Positions 17,771-25,966 are shown, counted from the first letter of the stretch. The stretch is DNA of 64,000 bases from Propionispora sp. 2/2-37 (GCF_001298735.1 NZ_CYSP01000019.1:1-64000); one strand, 5' to 3'. Notes: generated by a model from the letters alone, not told the origin. Numbers and translations are program-made.

Positions 17771-19159
17771 TTAATTAGTAAGCCGTTTCACCAAATCATC
17801 GTATTGAGGTGCCGAAACATAATTATTGATGGTAATAAACTCTACATTGGCTATTACCCGTTTTGCCCGCTCCAGTAAGCTTTCGTGGCAGATTACCAGA
17901 TCAGCCTCTGACGGGATATTTTCAACCGAACGGTTTATCACCTGCACATCAACACCGGATTTTTTAAATTTTTCGCTCAGTACGGATGCCCCCATTGCAC
18001 TTGATCCCATACCTGCATCACAGGCAAATACAATTAACTTAATATCTTTCTTTACCGTATTCATCACACCAATTTCATGAATCGGCTTTTTCCCTTTTAA
18101 TTCCTGCATCAGTGTTTTTGAAGACTGGAAATCATCTTCGGTTACAACTTTATTATCCATTTTTAATAATACGGAAGAAACCATAAACGACACTGCCGTA
18201 CCGACAAACACCCCTGCCAAAGTAGCTAAATAGCCGCCTTTCGGAGTCATGGCCAAAAACGATATAATACTGCCTGGCGACGGAAATGCTACCAGGCCTG
18301 CACCGAACGCCTGAAAGGTAATGATGCCGCTCATACCGCCTAAAATCATAGCAATAATCATAACCGGTTTCATAAGTACATAAGGAAAATACAATTCATG
18401 AATCCCGCCAAAGAAGTGAATAATGATTGCAGTGGGCGCGGACTCTTTACTAATCCCTTTACCGAAAAACCAGTAAGCCAAAAGCAAACCCAGGCCGGGT
18501 CCGGGACTGGAAGCTACCATAAAGAAAATTGACTTGCCCTGTTCCAGTGCCGCCTGTACTCCGAGCGGAGCATAAATCCCCTGATCAATCGCATTATTTA
18601 AAAACAATACTTTTGCCGGCTCATTGAAAACAGATAACAACGGCAGCAAATTAGCATTAACCAATACTTCGATGCCGGCCTTAACCACGTTGTTAACTGC
18701 TAAAATGGCCGGCCCAATGCCCAAGTACGCTGCAATTGCCAATACCATGCCGAGGATCCCGATGGAAAAATTGTTGACAATCATTTCAAAGCCCGCAGGA
18801 ATCTTGCCTTCAATCATATCATCAAACTTCTTAATGACATAGCCTCCAAGGGGTCCTAAAATCATGGCACCGATGAACATGGGAATACTCGACCCTACAA
18901 CAACACCCATAGTCGCAATCGTCCCCATAACACCGCCACGTGTGCCGGCGATTGCCTTACCACCCGTATAACCGATCAGCAGCGGCAGCAAGTAGACAAT
19001 CATCGGCCCGACAAGCTTGGCAATGTGTTCGTTAGGAGCCCAGCCGGTTGGAATAAACAAGGCCGTAATCAGCCCCCAGGCGATAAATGCCCCAATATTA
19101 GGCAAAACCATGCCTGTGAGAAATCCTCCAAATGCTTGAATATTTGCTCTGGTTATCAT
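17771..19159 (-). CDS. mtlA: Mannitol PTS EIICB transporter
   Basis: 462 residues. The EIIC membrane domain covers about 1-340 and carries the hallmark GGIHE at 251-255. The EIIB domain follows with the phosphorylated Cys380 in FACDAGMGSS. There is no fused EIIA, which is supplied by MtlF. It imports and phosphorylates mannitol to mannitol 1-phosphate. AAAGGAG precedes the ATG. This is the first gene of the operon. Confidence 0.93.
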   Translation of the reverse strand: MITRANIQAFGGFLTGMVLPNIGAFIAWGLITALFIPTGWAPNEHIAKLVGPMIVYLLPLLIGYTGGKAIAGTRGGVMGTIATMGVVVGSSIPMFIGAMILGPLGGYVIKKFDDMIEGKIPAGFEMIVNNFSIGILGMVLAIAAYLGIGPAILAVNNVVKAGIEVLVNANLLPLLSVFNEPAKVLFLNNAIDQGIYAPLGVQAALEQGKSIFFMVASSPGPGLGLLLAYWFFGKGISKESAPTAIIIHFFGGIHELYFPYVLMKPVMIIAMILGGMSGIITFQAFGAGLVAFPSPGSIISFLAMTPKGGYLATLAGVFVGTAVSFMVSSVLLKMDNKVVTEDDFQSSKTLMQELKGKKPIHEIGVMNTVKKDIKLIVFACDAGMGSSAMGASVLSEKFKKSGVDVQVINRSVENIPSEADLVICHESLLERAKRVIANVEFITINNYVSAPQYDDLVKRLTN

Positions 19160-19300
19160 ATTTTTCTCCTTTCGTATTTTTAGTACTTTATGTACAGCCC
19201 TATTATAAGATTGAACTTACAGACTTTTCAATCAAAAGAAACCACCATAATGGCAGGTTGAACAGCTGCCAAAATTAAATAAAGGAACAGCTTGACAATA

Positions 19301-19336
19301 AAAAAGCCGGCACCATAGACATGGTGTCAGGCTTTT
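19301..19336 (-). terminator. Terminator of the RpiR-family gene
   Basis: AAAAAGCCGGCACCAT and ATGGTGTCAGGCTTTT form a stem with a small bulge and a T-rich flank. It separates the RpiR gene from the mtlA promoter. Confidence 0.8.
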
Positions 19337-19468
19337 ATCATTCGAAAGGTTATTGCCTTCATCTTTTCCTCATCACTGCAAAAGTTTTTGCGGCGACAAA
19401 TAGTAAAAAATGCTGAAATTCACGCTTGTATTACGGCCCGCCGTTATGCTGTTAAAAAACAGCTCGTC

Positions 19469-20347
19469 TTAATCATCAAATTTTTGATAATAAATATTAT
19501 TCTTCGACTCCAGTTTTTCCAAGGCGTCCAAACGGTCCTGCAGACCGCCGATTCGTTTTGCTACATCACGAAGCAGCAAGTTCAAAAGAATCATCGGCGT
19601 ACTGTATATATCAAATATGGAAGAAATGGTAATCGGTACATAGATAATCGGATCAGCCATTTTAGAAACAGGCGAAATCATGCTGTCGGTAATGGCGGCA
19701 ATCGTGAAACCCCGTTCCTTTAATTCTTGAAATTTTACAATCAAAGTATTGGGATAACGGGGAAAAACAATACCGAATACCAAGGTTTTTTCCGGATTTT
19801 CCAGACTTAGTGTATCCCAGGCGGGATCATGCGGCGTAATCTGCACGACATTGCTGCGAATTTTATTTAGAATATAACAGGTATAAGGCAGCATGGTAGC
19901 CGACATGCGGGCTGACAACAATACTACTTTTTCGGCTTCCACCAGTTTATGTACCAACTCATTATAAGGAGGCTGGTTAATAATGGCCTCCAGGTCATCA
20001 ATATTTTTATGTTCCATCTCCAGGATATTCCTGATTTTTTTGTTGTTATTGCTGCCGGATATATATTGCAGGCGCTGCGGCGCTGTAATTTCCTCACTTA
20101 CAAATTTTTGCAGGTTTCGCAAAAAATCATTATATCCCCGATAACCCAGCGCACTGCAAAAGCGTGATACGCTGCCTTGACTGACATTAGCTTCCGCCGC
20201 CAATTCTCCAGCCGTCATGAACAATATACTCATGTAATTCTTTTCAATATAAGCCGCCAGTTTTTCATAAGTGGAAGAGTCATTAGCAATATCGACCATT
20301 TTTTGCAACAAAATTTGCAACTCTTTAATGCGAGGCTTTTCTCTCAT
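19469..20347 (-). CDS. RpiR-family transcriptional regulator (HTH + SIS)
   Basis: 292 residues. The N-terminal HTH (ELAAEANVSQGSVSRFCSALGYRGYNDF, about 50-80 in pieces) is the RpiR/MurR type; the C-terminal SIS domain binds a phosphosugar. The ATG at 20347 has GGAGG 6 nt upstream; the TTG 15 nt earlier lies before that site. It sits directly upstream of the mannitol operon, but has its own terminator, so it may regulate the operon or another sugar-phosphate pathway. Confidence 0.88.
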   Translation of the reverse strand: MREKPRIKELQILLQKMVDIANDSSTYEKLAAYIEKNYMSILFMTAGELAAEANVSQGSVSRFCSALGYRGYNDFLRNLQKFVSEEITAPQRLQYISGSNNNKKIRNILEMEHKNIDDLEAIINQPPYNELVHKLVEAEKVVLLSARMSATMLPYTCYILNKIRSNVVQITPHDPAWDTLSLENPEKTLVFGIVFPRYPNTLIVKFQELKERGFTIAAITDSMISPVSKMADPIIYVPITISSIFDIYSTPMILLNLLLRDVAKRIGGLQDRLDALEKLESKNNIYYQKFDD

Positions 20348-20790
20348 ATACAACCTCCTCAAGATTCTATGAATGATTATTTCACTTATAATCGTTTAAA
20401 TAATAATGAAACCATTAACGACAGGATAAAAAAATATTCATTATACCATTTCAAAATACCTGCAAACAGCTTGTCCCAATCATAAAAACCCCATAAAACA
20501 GCCAAAGAGCTATAAAAACAAAAAGTCCAAAGAATGCTACTATTCTTTAGACGCCATTATCTATCTGTACACTTATGTCATTTCAAACCAAGGTTATCAC
20601 ATAGTCACCGGGTTGTCAATAGGCAGTGGCAAGATACTGAAATCAGTCTATTTGAGCTTTACATTAAGCCTGAAGAAAGCTTCTGCCTGTAAAAGAGTAA
20701 AAGCACCATGCTTTCCTGACAACAGTCCCATTATTTCGAAAATTTTTCTAACTTTTAATTTTTATCCAAATTTGCCCCTGCAAATAAAAA
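20348..20790. other. Intergenic region, nothing convincing
   Basis: AT-rich promoter region of the RpiR gene and an adjacent stretch with one weak hairpin (AAAGAAT/ATTCTTT at 20529-20548). No ORF with a credible ribosome-binding site. Confidence 0.4.
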
Positions 20791-20812
20791 ATCCCCACCC
20801 CTCGGTAGGGAT
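20791..20812 (-). terminator. Terminator of the spanin-like operon
   Basis: 9-bp arms (ATCCCCACC / GGTAGGGAT, one mismatch) followed on the minus strand by TTTTTATTTG. Confidence 0.8.
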
Positions 20813-20829
20813 CCCCTATACAAATCAAA

Positions 20830-21267
20830 TCATTTATTGAAGATCAGTATGAAAACCGCTAACCCCAAAATGTTTCGTTCCAATCTTAATTCATTCATTT
20901 CTGATTTGGCCTCTTGCTCGTACTCCTGCAAGGATTGATTGGCCTTCTGCAATGAGGTCTGCGCTGCTTCTAACTTTGTCCTGGCTTGAATCGATTCGGT
21001 TTTCAGTTGTATTAATTGACTTTGCAGTGCCGCCAAGTCCTTCTGATATTCTTCCAGCTTCAGCCGCGCTGCCGTCAAGTCCTGTTTCGATTCGGCCAAG
21101 TCCATCAATAGTTGATTGTTGTTGTTCTTGAGCTGATCGAATATCTGATCTAACCGCGTCAGCTCCGCTTCCGTTATCTGATAAGCCGGCTCTGCCGCTA
21201 AACAAGTACCAGGTCCCGACACCAAGAACAAGCAGCAGAGCAACAATGATAACAGTTTTCTTATCAA
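20830..21267 (-). CDS. Secreted coiled-coil protein with C-terminal membrane helix, nested with the next ORF (spanin-like)
   Basis: A TTG start at 21267 (AGGGG about 10 nt upstream) gives 145 residues. There is a signal peptide (LLSLLLCCLFLVSG, likely cut near CLAA-EP), then ~90 residues of heptad-like coiled coil rich in Leu, Gln, Lys and Glu, and a C-terminal hydrophobic segment (GLAVFILIF). It shares almost its whole length, in another frame, with the ORF at 20891-21277. Two exported coiled-coil products from one stretch of DNA is the pattern of nested Rz/Rz1 spanin genes. The topology here also resembles a one-piece spanin. No typical lipobox is present. Confidence 0.55.
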   Translation of the reverse strand: MIRKLLSLLLCCLFLVSGPGTCLAAEPAYQITEAELTRLDQIFDQLKNNNNQLLMDLAESKQDLTAARLKLEEYQKDLAALQSQLIQLKTESIQARTKLEAAQTSLQKANQSLQEYEQEAKSEMNELRLERNILGLAVFILIFNK

Positions 21268-21277
21268 TGTTAATCAT
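20891..21277 (-). CDS. Inner-membrane anchored coiled-coil protein, nested (i-spanin-like)
   Basis: 128 residues: MINIDKK, then one membrane helix (VIIVALLLVLGVGTWYLF), then a polar Gly/Ser/Ala-rich region with repeating IETGL/ISEGL-like blocks predicted to be helical and periplasmic. This N-in topology is that of Rz (the inner-membrane spanin). The ATG is 3 nt after the stop of the upstream 57-residue ORF and 10 nt before the TTG of the overlapping ORF. Both frames give plausible exported proteins, so I list both and cannot exclude that only one is translated. Confidence 0.6.
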   Translation of the reverse strand: MINIDKKTVIIVALLLVLGVGTWYLFSGRAGLSDNGSGADAVRSDIRSAQEQQQSTIDGLGRIETGLDGSAAEAGRISEGLGGTAKSINTTENRIDSSQDKVRSSADLIAEGQSILAGVRARGQIRNE

Positions 21278-21280
21278 CCC

Positions 21281-21454
21281 CTATCCGATTATTTTTACAA
21301 TAACAACGGTTACCACAATCCCAACAGCATCACCAATATAAAAAGTCCGTTTGGCTTGTTGATGTATAGCTGCTTTGATAATGCCATCCAGTTTGTTAAT
21401 CTCGTCAGCCTTGCCTAAAATCCATTCTCCCGCATGTTTCAGAAACTTTACCAT
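21281..21454 (-). CDS. 57-residue membrane protein (holin-like position)
   Basis: ATG 21454 follows GGAGGGAGG at 4-9 nt. The product starts MVKFLKHAGEWILGKADEIN and ends with a hydrophobic helix (GDAVGIVVTVVIVKIIG), an amphipathic-then-membrane design. It is the first gene of a three-ORF unit ending at the terminator at 20791. A small membrane protein before two spanin-like ORFs resembles a phage lysis cassette without an endolysin, but no other phage genes are adjacent. Confidence 0.6.
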   Translation of the reverse strand: MVKFLKHAGEWILGKADEINKLDGIIKAAIHQQAKRTFYIGDAVGIVVTVVIVKIIG

Positions 21455-22106
21455 AGTACCTCCCTCCTTTAATTTTGGATTTTATCCAGAAAATAATCGG
21501 TTACACACCTCTGGCCATTCCGACAGTACACAAATAACGGTAATGCCCTGCGTTGAACATGATTTTCTAGCGACTTCCGCCATCTAGTTGAGGAATATTC
21601 GTCTTTCTCTGCAGCTGACAACTAACGGCTACTTAACTGTCATAATCCATCCTATGAATGTTCCAGGAATTAAGCTACGGCTGTAGTCGAGTATATGTTT
21701 CAGAAATTGCCTCCAGACGATGCGAATACCATGGCCCTAACCCCAAAATAATCTTCAGGCTGGCCTCTTTACCTGCTTTAGCCATTTCTGCTTTATTACA
21801 TTCTTTTAACCGGCTAAAATAAACGGCCGACTGGTTCAGGCATAAAAAGAATTTGCACAACTCACTTTTATAACCTAATCTGACAATATGGGCACTATCT
21901 TTTGGGCTATTATAGGGGGAATATACCGGTTATGCACAAAATAAAGCTCCGGCAGATTAATCCACCGGAATTTATGCTGATTTGCCCGTATTCTTTTTTC
22001 TTTTGGTTATTTACCGCCGCGCCGATATGTCTTTTTTAGATTATCAATATCCAGGACACTTTGTTGTTAATCAAAGGAAATATATCTGAACAAGCGATAC
22101 TCGTCT
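21455..22106. other. Intergenic region with one hairpin
   Basis: Contains an inverted repeat at 21941-21974 (ATAAAGCTCCGG / CCGGAATTTAT) that may end the transcript of the gene at 22107. A 61-codon frame at 21675-21860 was considered and not accepted. Confidence 0.4.
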
Positions 22107-22325
22107 TCATATATCTAACGCTCTGATTTGTTCTTTCAGGAGCGTTAACTCTTTTTGTATTTCTTTCATTTCTGATACTAGACTATCTTCTCTTCCCGCC
22201 CTTTCGGCTTCAGCTTCTTTTTCATAACGTTGATTCCTTAACTCAATAAAAAATAAAAGCACATCGCTAATAGCAACCAATGCTAGTGCAAATAAAATTA
22301 ACTTATTTAGATCGTTGCAGTTCAT
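22107..22325 (-). CDS. Small membrane protein with coiled-coil tail, 72 residues
   Basis: A strong AAAGGAG site lies 8 nt before the ATG. One N-terminal membrane helix (LILFALALVAISDVLLFF) is followed by a charged coiled coil (about residues 30-72, ending LTLLKEQIRALDI). I do not recognise the family. The design resembles the neighbouring small membrane/coiled-coil ORFs at 20.8-21.4 kb. Confidence 0.65.
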   Translation of the reverse strand: MNCNDLNKLILFALALVAISDVLLFFIELRNQRYEKEAEAERAGREDSLVSEMKEIQKELTLLKEQIRALDI

Positions 22326-22464
22326 GCCAGCAACTCCTTTAGAAAATATCAGTGTATCTTATTCGCTGTGCAATTTAAGTGTGTAGAAAATACACATTGC
22401 CAAAGTAAACTAAGGTAGTTGGCCTAATAAAGCGCATTATGCCAATAGTTCAAGGAGATATGAC

Positions 22465-22482
22465 AACCCTGCATGCAGGGTT
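22465..22482 (+). terminator. Palindromic hairpin with T-rich tail
   Basis: AACCCTGCATGCAGGGTT is a perfect 18-bp palindrome followed by TATTTTATTCT on the plus strand. It looks like a terminator, but no plus-strand gene lies immediately upstream. Confidence 0.5.
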
Positions 22483-22682
22483 ATTTTATTCTGCAGCCTT
22501 TATGATTGGACTAGCAGTCCAACAATACCGTACAGAGAATACTTAAAATTTATCGTGCCGGCCGATCATTTTGGGCCGACTTTATCGTTCGATCCCGCAT
22601 TTTAACCCGCGCTGTTGCCGGATACAGTAACCATCCTGTTGGCAGGCACATTTAGCATTGCATTTGATTAGTACTAAAAAAA

Positions 22683-22716
22683 CGGCATCTGCCGAACAGT
22701 TCGTCCAGCGATGCCG
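22683..22716 (-). terminator. Terminator after the 9-codon ORF
   Basis: CGGCATC / GATGCCG enclose an inner CGAAC-A-GTTCG stem. On the minus strand a run of seven T follows. Confidence 0.8.
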
Positions 22717-22746
22717 CTAACCGTTTATTTTATTGATAGCCTTCAT
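22717..22746 (-). CDS. Nine-residue mini-ORF MKAINKING with strong ribosome-binding site
   Basis: ATG 22746 is preceded by AAAGGAGGT at an ideal distance (about 7 nt). The stop is one base from a Rho-independent terminator. It is divergent from the gene at 22834. It may be a leader peptide, a tiny secreted or regulatory peptide, or a chance site. The 65-codon frame containing it runs antisense through the 22834 gene and is not believed. Confidence 0.35.
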   Translation of the reverse strand: MKAINKING

Positions 22747-22833
22747 GCTTACTACCTCCTTTTGATTTACGAATAAATAATAATCTGATTCCAAGTTATA
22801 ATAAGAGAAGTAACAATTTATGGAGGGATAATT

Positions 22834-23223
22834 ATGACTGATACCGACAAGTTTATGCAAGAAGAATTTATGCCTTTTTATAAACGCACATTTGAGGCGT
22901 TTGTAAAGAACCATAGTTCGCTATATGCAATTGCCGAAAAAATCTTGTCTGGCAAGACAAACCACATAGGGATTCGTATTACGTCAAACAACACTACTAT
23001 TGGTGAATACACCGTTTATTTTAATGGGGCAACTATTTCTAATCTTGAAAACGGAGTACTTTCATCAGAGATCCATACTCCCTTTGGAATCATTAAGCCT
23101 TATGTAATTCTGGAAAAAAATACTGTTGAGAAGATGATTGAAGATGAACCGAATTTTATCAAAGACCCATTTACAACTAAAATGAAATACGCCCATGATT
23201 TTACTATAAAGTTTTTAAAATAA
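22834..23223 (+). CDS. Conserved-looking hypothetical protein, 129 residues
   Basis: ATG with GGAGGG about 8 nt upstream. A soluble alpha/beta protein with a helical N-terminal third (FMPFYKRTFEAFVKNHSSLYAIAEK) and strands such as HIGIRITSNN, EYTVYFNGATI and FGIIKPYVILEK. The strand-turn pattern is vaguely like sterol-carrier (SCP2) folds, but I cannot name the family. It stands alone, followed by the hairpin at 23390. Confidence 0.7.
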   Translation: MTDTDKFMQEEFMPFYKRTFEAFVKNHSSLYAIAEKILSGKTNHIGIRITSNNTTIGEYTVYFNGATISNLENGVLSSEIHTPFGIIKPYVILEKNTVEKMIEDEPNFIKDPFTTKMKYAHDFTIKFLK

Positions 23224-23389
23224 GTAATGCTCATCCCTCCGATCTCGCGCCAGACTGCCTTGCGCACGATCCGGATTTCTTTGTTTTGGGTTTGTTTACT
23301 CCAGGTATTCCAGCAAATTAGCATCTCCTTTGCTACCCCTCCCGTATAATCTCTGCCCATCCGGCCATACTAAGATTGTATTTTCCTCT

Positions 23390-23577
23390 CTAGGTCAGCT
23401 ATATGGCTGGCCTATTTTTATGTCACCTTTAGTCAAGTTTCGGAATAAAATGTTATGTAACATTCTCCTCTTTGATTCTAGGCCATCGAATGGGCTGTTG
23501 GTCTAGAACCACTTCATACCTCCGCAGGTATCTCTCCCTTTTAGGCCAGCCACTCCTTAAGCTGGTCTATTTTTTTA
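23390..23577 (+). repeat. Three related hairpins, two with T tails
   Basis: Hairpins at about 23390-23412 (TAGGTCAGC...GCTGGCCTA, then TTTTT), 23477-23513 (TCTAGGCCA...TGGTCTAGA) and 23547-23577 (TAGGCCAGC...AGCTGGTCTA, then TTTTTTT) share the core TAGGYCAGC/GCTGGYCTA. The first probably terminates the 22834 gene. The rest of 23224-23709 has no supported gene. Confidence 0.55.
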
Positions 23578-23709
23578 TACACAAATATTAAATATAGATA
23601 AATCTCAAATCAGACCAAATAATAATATTAATTAACGTAACATTGTTTACTATATGTGAATAAACTATACTATAACCAACCAAAAAAAACTATTGGAGGT
23701 CTGATATGG

Positions 23710-24132
23710 ATGTACTGTAAATCCAAATATGACTGTATGCCCCATTGTAAACCTATGAAAAAATGTAAGCCTGTACAAACTTGCAAACCGAGCTACTGTG
23801 ACCCCTGCGAGATGTATGAATATGAGCCAAGTTGCAGAGAAAGATATGTTGGAACCTATACCACAAAGTACAAGGTTTACGCTGATTGTGACTATAATAT
23901 TGGCAGAGTCTGCGGTTATTGCGGGCATGAGTATGACGCGGAAGAATATGACGAATGCCCAATGTGCAATGCACCTGCGAGTATGGCAGAAATGGCTATG
24001 GATGATGACGATCCAGGCGGCAATCCGGATGGATTTGGCTTCGGGCGCCGCAGACGTAGATTTTTCCCGCGTTTTTTCTTTTTCCCTCCTTTCTTCTTTT
24101 TTTTCCGTCGACGTCGTCGTTGGTGGGATTAA
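23710..24132 (+). CDS. Cys-rich zinc-ribbon protein with Arg/Phe low-complexity tail
   Basis: 140 residues from ATG 23710 (GGAGG 10 nt upstream; a longer frame from 23656 has no site). The N-terminal third is rich in Cys, Lys and Tyr with repeated C-K-P-x-x-x-C. The middle holds CGYCG...CPMCN, two CxxC pairs that look like a zinc ribbon. An acidic stretch (DDDDPGGNPDG) leads into a tail of alternating blocks of five Arg, runs of four to five Phe with two Pro, again five Arg, and WWD. Such composition suggests a spore-coat or surface-layer material protein (inference). A terminator follows. Confidence 0.7.
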   Translation: MYCKSKYDCMPHCKPMKKCKPVQTCKPSYCDPCEMYEYEPSCRERYVGTYTTKYKVYADCDYNIGRVCGYCGHEYDAEEYDECPMCNAPASMAEMAMDDDDPGGNPDGFGFGRRRRRFFPRFFFFPPFFFFFRRRRRWWD

Positions 24133-24156
24133 CATTTAAAGTTCAATTGCAAACTT

Positions 24157-24181
24157 ACAGGTCATGTAATAACTGGCCTGT
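24157..24181 (+). terminator. Terminator of the Cys-rich protein gene
   Basis: ACAGGTCA / TGGCCTGT stem (one G-U pair) followed by a run of six T on the plus strand. Confidence 0.8.
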
Positions 24182-24270
24182 TTTTTATGCCGTTTACGTT
24201 TATCCCTAACACAAGCATTTTTTATCTGGTTTCGGGCACAAGCACGTGCACAAGTTAACATAACAAAAAA

Positions 24271-24288
24271 GCCTGCATCTCTGCAGGC
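24271..24288 (-). terminator. Terminator of tRNA-Thr
   Basis: GCCTGCA / TGCAGGC stem with a 4-nt loop and a run of T on the minus strand, just beyond the tRNA 3' end. Confidence 0.85.
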
Positions 24289-24299
24289 CCTGATTTTAC

Positions 24300-24375
24300 T
24301 GGAGCTGGTAATGGGACTCGAACCCGCGACCTGCTCATTACGAATGAGCTGCTCTACCAACTGAGCTATACCAGC
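24300..24375 (-). tRNA. tRNA-Thr (anticodon CGT)
   Basis: A complete cloverleaf on the minus strand: acceptor GCTGGTA/TACCAGC, D-arm GCTC/GAGC, anticodon stem GCTCA/TGAGC with loop TTCGTAA, T-loop TTCGAGT, and an encoded CCA. 76 nt. Confidence 0.95.
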
Positions 24376-24416
24376 GTTTCGTACGTTCTATATTGTACCT
24401 GCTCGAAAGAAAAAAG

Positions 24417-25694
24417 TCAACCTCCAATCCCCACCATTTTGCTTTCTTCCAGGTTTCTCTTGTTTTCTTCATAGGTCTTCTGAATCAGCAGATAAGCCTC
24501 CTGCCCCTGCCCAAATAAATCGGCCGCCACACCGGCATCCAGTTTTTGCCCGGCAACCATGGATCGGATGATCTTTTCAGCCTGCGCCAGCGACATTCTG
24601 GTGCGATAAGGGCGGTCTTCGGTAAGCGCGGTAAAAACATCGGCCACCCCGACAATCCGCGCTCCCAGGGAAAGCTTATCACCTCTAATCCGGAACGGAT
24701 ACCCGGTGCCATCCAGCGTTTCATGGTGATATGCCGCCCATTCGGCAATTGTCTCAAATCCGTTGATCTGCTCCAAAATCCGGTATGTATAATACGGATG
24801 CTGCCTCATGATCAAAACCTCTTCCGCGGTAAGCCTCCCGGGTTTTTCCAGTATCTCGTTTGGCACAGCCAACTTACCTAAATCGTGCAGCAGCCCGGCA
24901 ATATGAAAAGCCTTAACCTCTTCCTCGCTGTAGCCCTTAATCCGGGAAAGAAAAATGCTCATCTCGGCAACAGCCCGCGAATGGGTAGCCGTAAACGAAC
25001 TGGTGGCATCAATAATCTTCGCAAAAATGTCCGCAATATTAATGATGTCATCCATACTGAAGCGCATCCAGATGTACTCACCCAGATTACGAAAAAAGTT
25101 CTGATAATAGTTGGGATTTACCAAATCCAGCCAGAATCCTTCCTGTCCGGCAAACTGGTCCAGCGCATAGAGCAAATCCGGGTCGAAATGACTGCCGCTC
25201 AATTGATGCAGTTTTTTCAGAATAACGGGACGTTGCTCAAAAATACCGACGTCTTCGCGGATCATAACCTCCAGCCGGTCAGCCAGATTAATAATGCGTG
25301 CCAGCAGTGGAATTTCCCTGCCCGTTTTTCCGTTGGGCGTGGAACCATCCCAATGGTCGTGGTGATGACGTATTGGCTCGGCCAGCATCCCCAACTGCGG
25401 TGAATTTTTCAACAACTGATATCCGGCTTCAGCATGAGCCCGCAAATTATATCCCGGTTCCGTACTAAACAGCTTACGCTTTTCTTCCCAGCGGGCGGAA
25501 GCGCCTAAATCATGCAGCAGTGCTGAATAAACCAGAACCTGGCACTGCCAGTCATCTATGCCAAGCTGTTCGGCAATACGCAGGCTGATCATGGCCGTAC
25601 GCCAATGATGGCGGGACAAGCCTGGTCCATTGGATAACTCCAGGGAAGTGGATAACGCCCGCAGTATCGTTATTGGGTGTATGCTTAATCCCAT
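24417..25694 (-). CDS. Tandem HD-domain protein with C-terminal HD-GYP (c-di-GMP phosphodiesterase)
   Basis: About 425 residues from ATG 25694, which has GGAGAG 6 nt upstream (residue numbers below count from an ATG six codons earlier). The N-terminal HD domain has HD at 67-68 and HHHDHWDG at 116-123, an HD-GYP-like but degenerate version. The second domain is a full HD-GYP: HDLGK at 276-280, HHE at 329-331 and DGTGYP at 334-339, then GVADVFTALTEDRPYR. HD-GYP enzymes hydrolyse cyclic di-GMP. There is no membrane segment or receiver domain. It offsets the two GGDEF proteins of the window. Confidence 0.9.
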   Translation of the reverse strand: MGLSIHPITILRALSTSLELSNGPGLSRHHWRTAMISLRIAEQLGIDDWQCQVLVYSALLHDLGASARWEEKRKLFSTEPGYNLRAHAEAGYQLLKNSPQLGMLAEPIRHHHDHWDGSTPNGKTGREIPLLARIINLADRLEVMIREDVGIFEQRPVILKKLHQLSGSHFDPDLLYALDQFAGQEGFWLDLVNPNYYQNFFRNLGEYIWMRFSMDDIINIADIFAKIIDATSSFTATHSRAVAEMSIFLSRIKGYSEEEVKAFHIAGLLHDLGKLAVPNEILEKPGRLTAEEVLIMRQHPYYTYRILEQINGFETIAEWAAYHHETLDGTGYPFRIRGDKLSLGARIVGVADVFTALTEDRPYRTRMSLAQAEKIIRSMVAGQKLDAGVAADLFGQGQEAYLLIQKTYEENKRNLEESKMVGIGG

Positions 25695-25768
25695 TTTCAT
25701 CTCTCCAAACATTCTCTAATAGGCATCCGCCACATTGGTTTACTCTTCCAGGGTAGTTTTTATAGACA

Positions 25769-25966
25769 TTATACCTGGTGCCACTTTATGTCGTCAAACA
25801 AACCTGCAATTAATCCTGGTACGCCCCGCCGCACTGCGGCTGAGGAAGCCTTAACGCCCCCGTTTGCCAGGGTGGCCAGCGTGCCATATTCCGCCTGCTT
25901 TAAAATAATTATGGTGTCTTCCTCACTCATCAGTTTACTACTACGTCGCATGTTTTTAAACATCAT
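25769..25966 (-). pseudogene. Truncated flavin-binding (pyridoxamine-phosphate-oxidase-like) protein
   Basis: The first ~37 codons read MFKNMRRSSKLMSEEDTI and AEYGTLATLANGG, the start of the NimA/PPOX-type flavin-nucleotide-binding family. After LANGG the sequence departs from the family and stops at codon 65, whereas intact members have 150 or more residues. The remainder is absent on either side, so it is a deletion remnant rather than a single frameshift. Confidence 0.65.

Larger units (their letters stand above)
22326..22716. other. Intergenic region with hairpins
   Basis: Holds the promoter region of the 22107 gene, the palindrome at 22465-22482 and the terminator at 22683-22716. A 24-codon frame beginning at the ATG at about 22460 has AAGGAG only 2 nt away and is not accepted. 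Confidence 0.4.

Noticed and set aside
21675..21860. 61-codon minus-strand frame
   Set aside because: It starts with TTG without a Shine-Dalgarno site and shows no recognisable domain.
22717..22914. 65-codon minus-strand frame whose end contains MKAINKING
   Set aside because: It runs antisense through the start of the well-supported gene at 22834 and its own start has no ribosome-binding site. Only the last nine codons, with their own strong site, are kept.
23665..24135. 156-codon minus-strand frame opposite the Cys-rich gene
   Set aside because: It is the antisense of a low-complexity tail and lacks a ribosome-binding site; the plus-strand gene has one plus zinc-ribbon motifs and a terminator.
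24136..24360. 74-codon minus-strand frame
   Set aside because: It overlaps the tRNA-Thr gene and its terminator.
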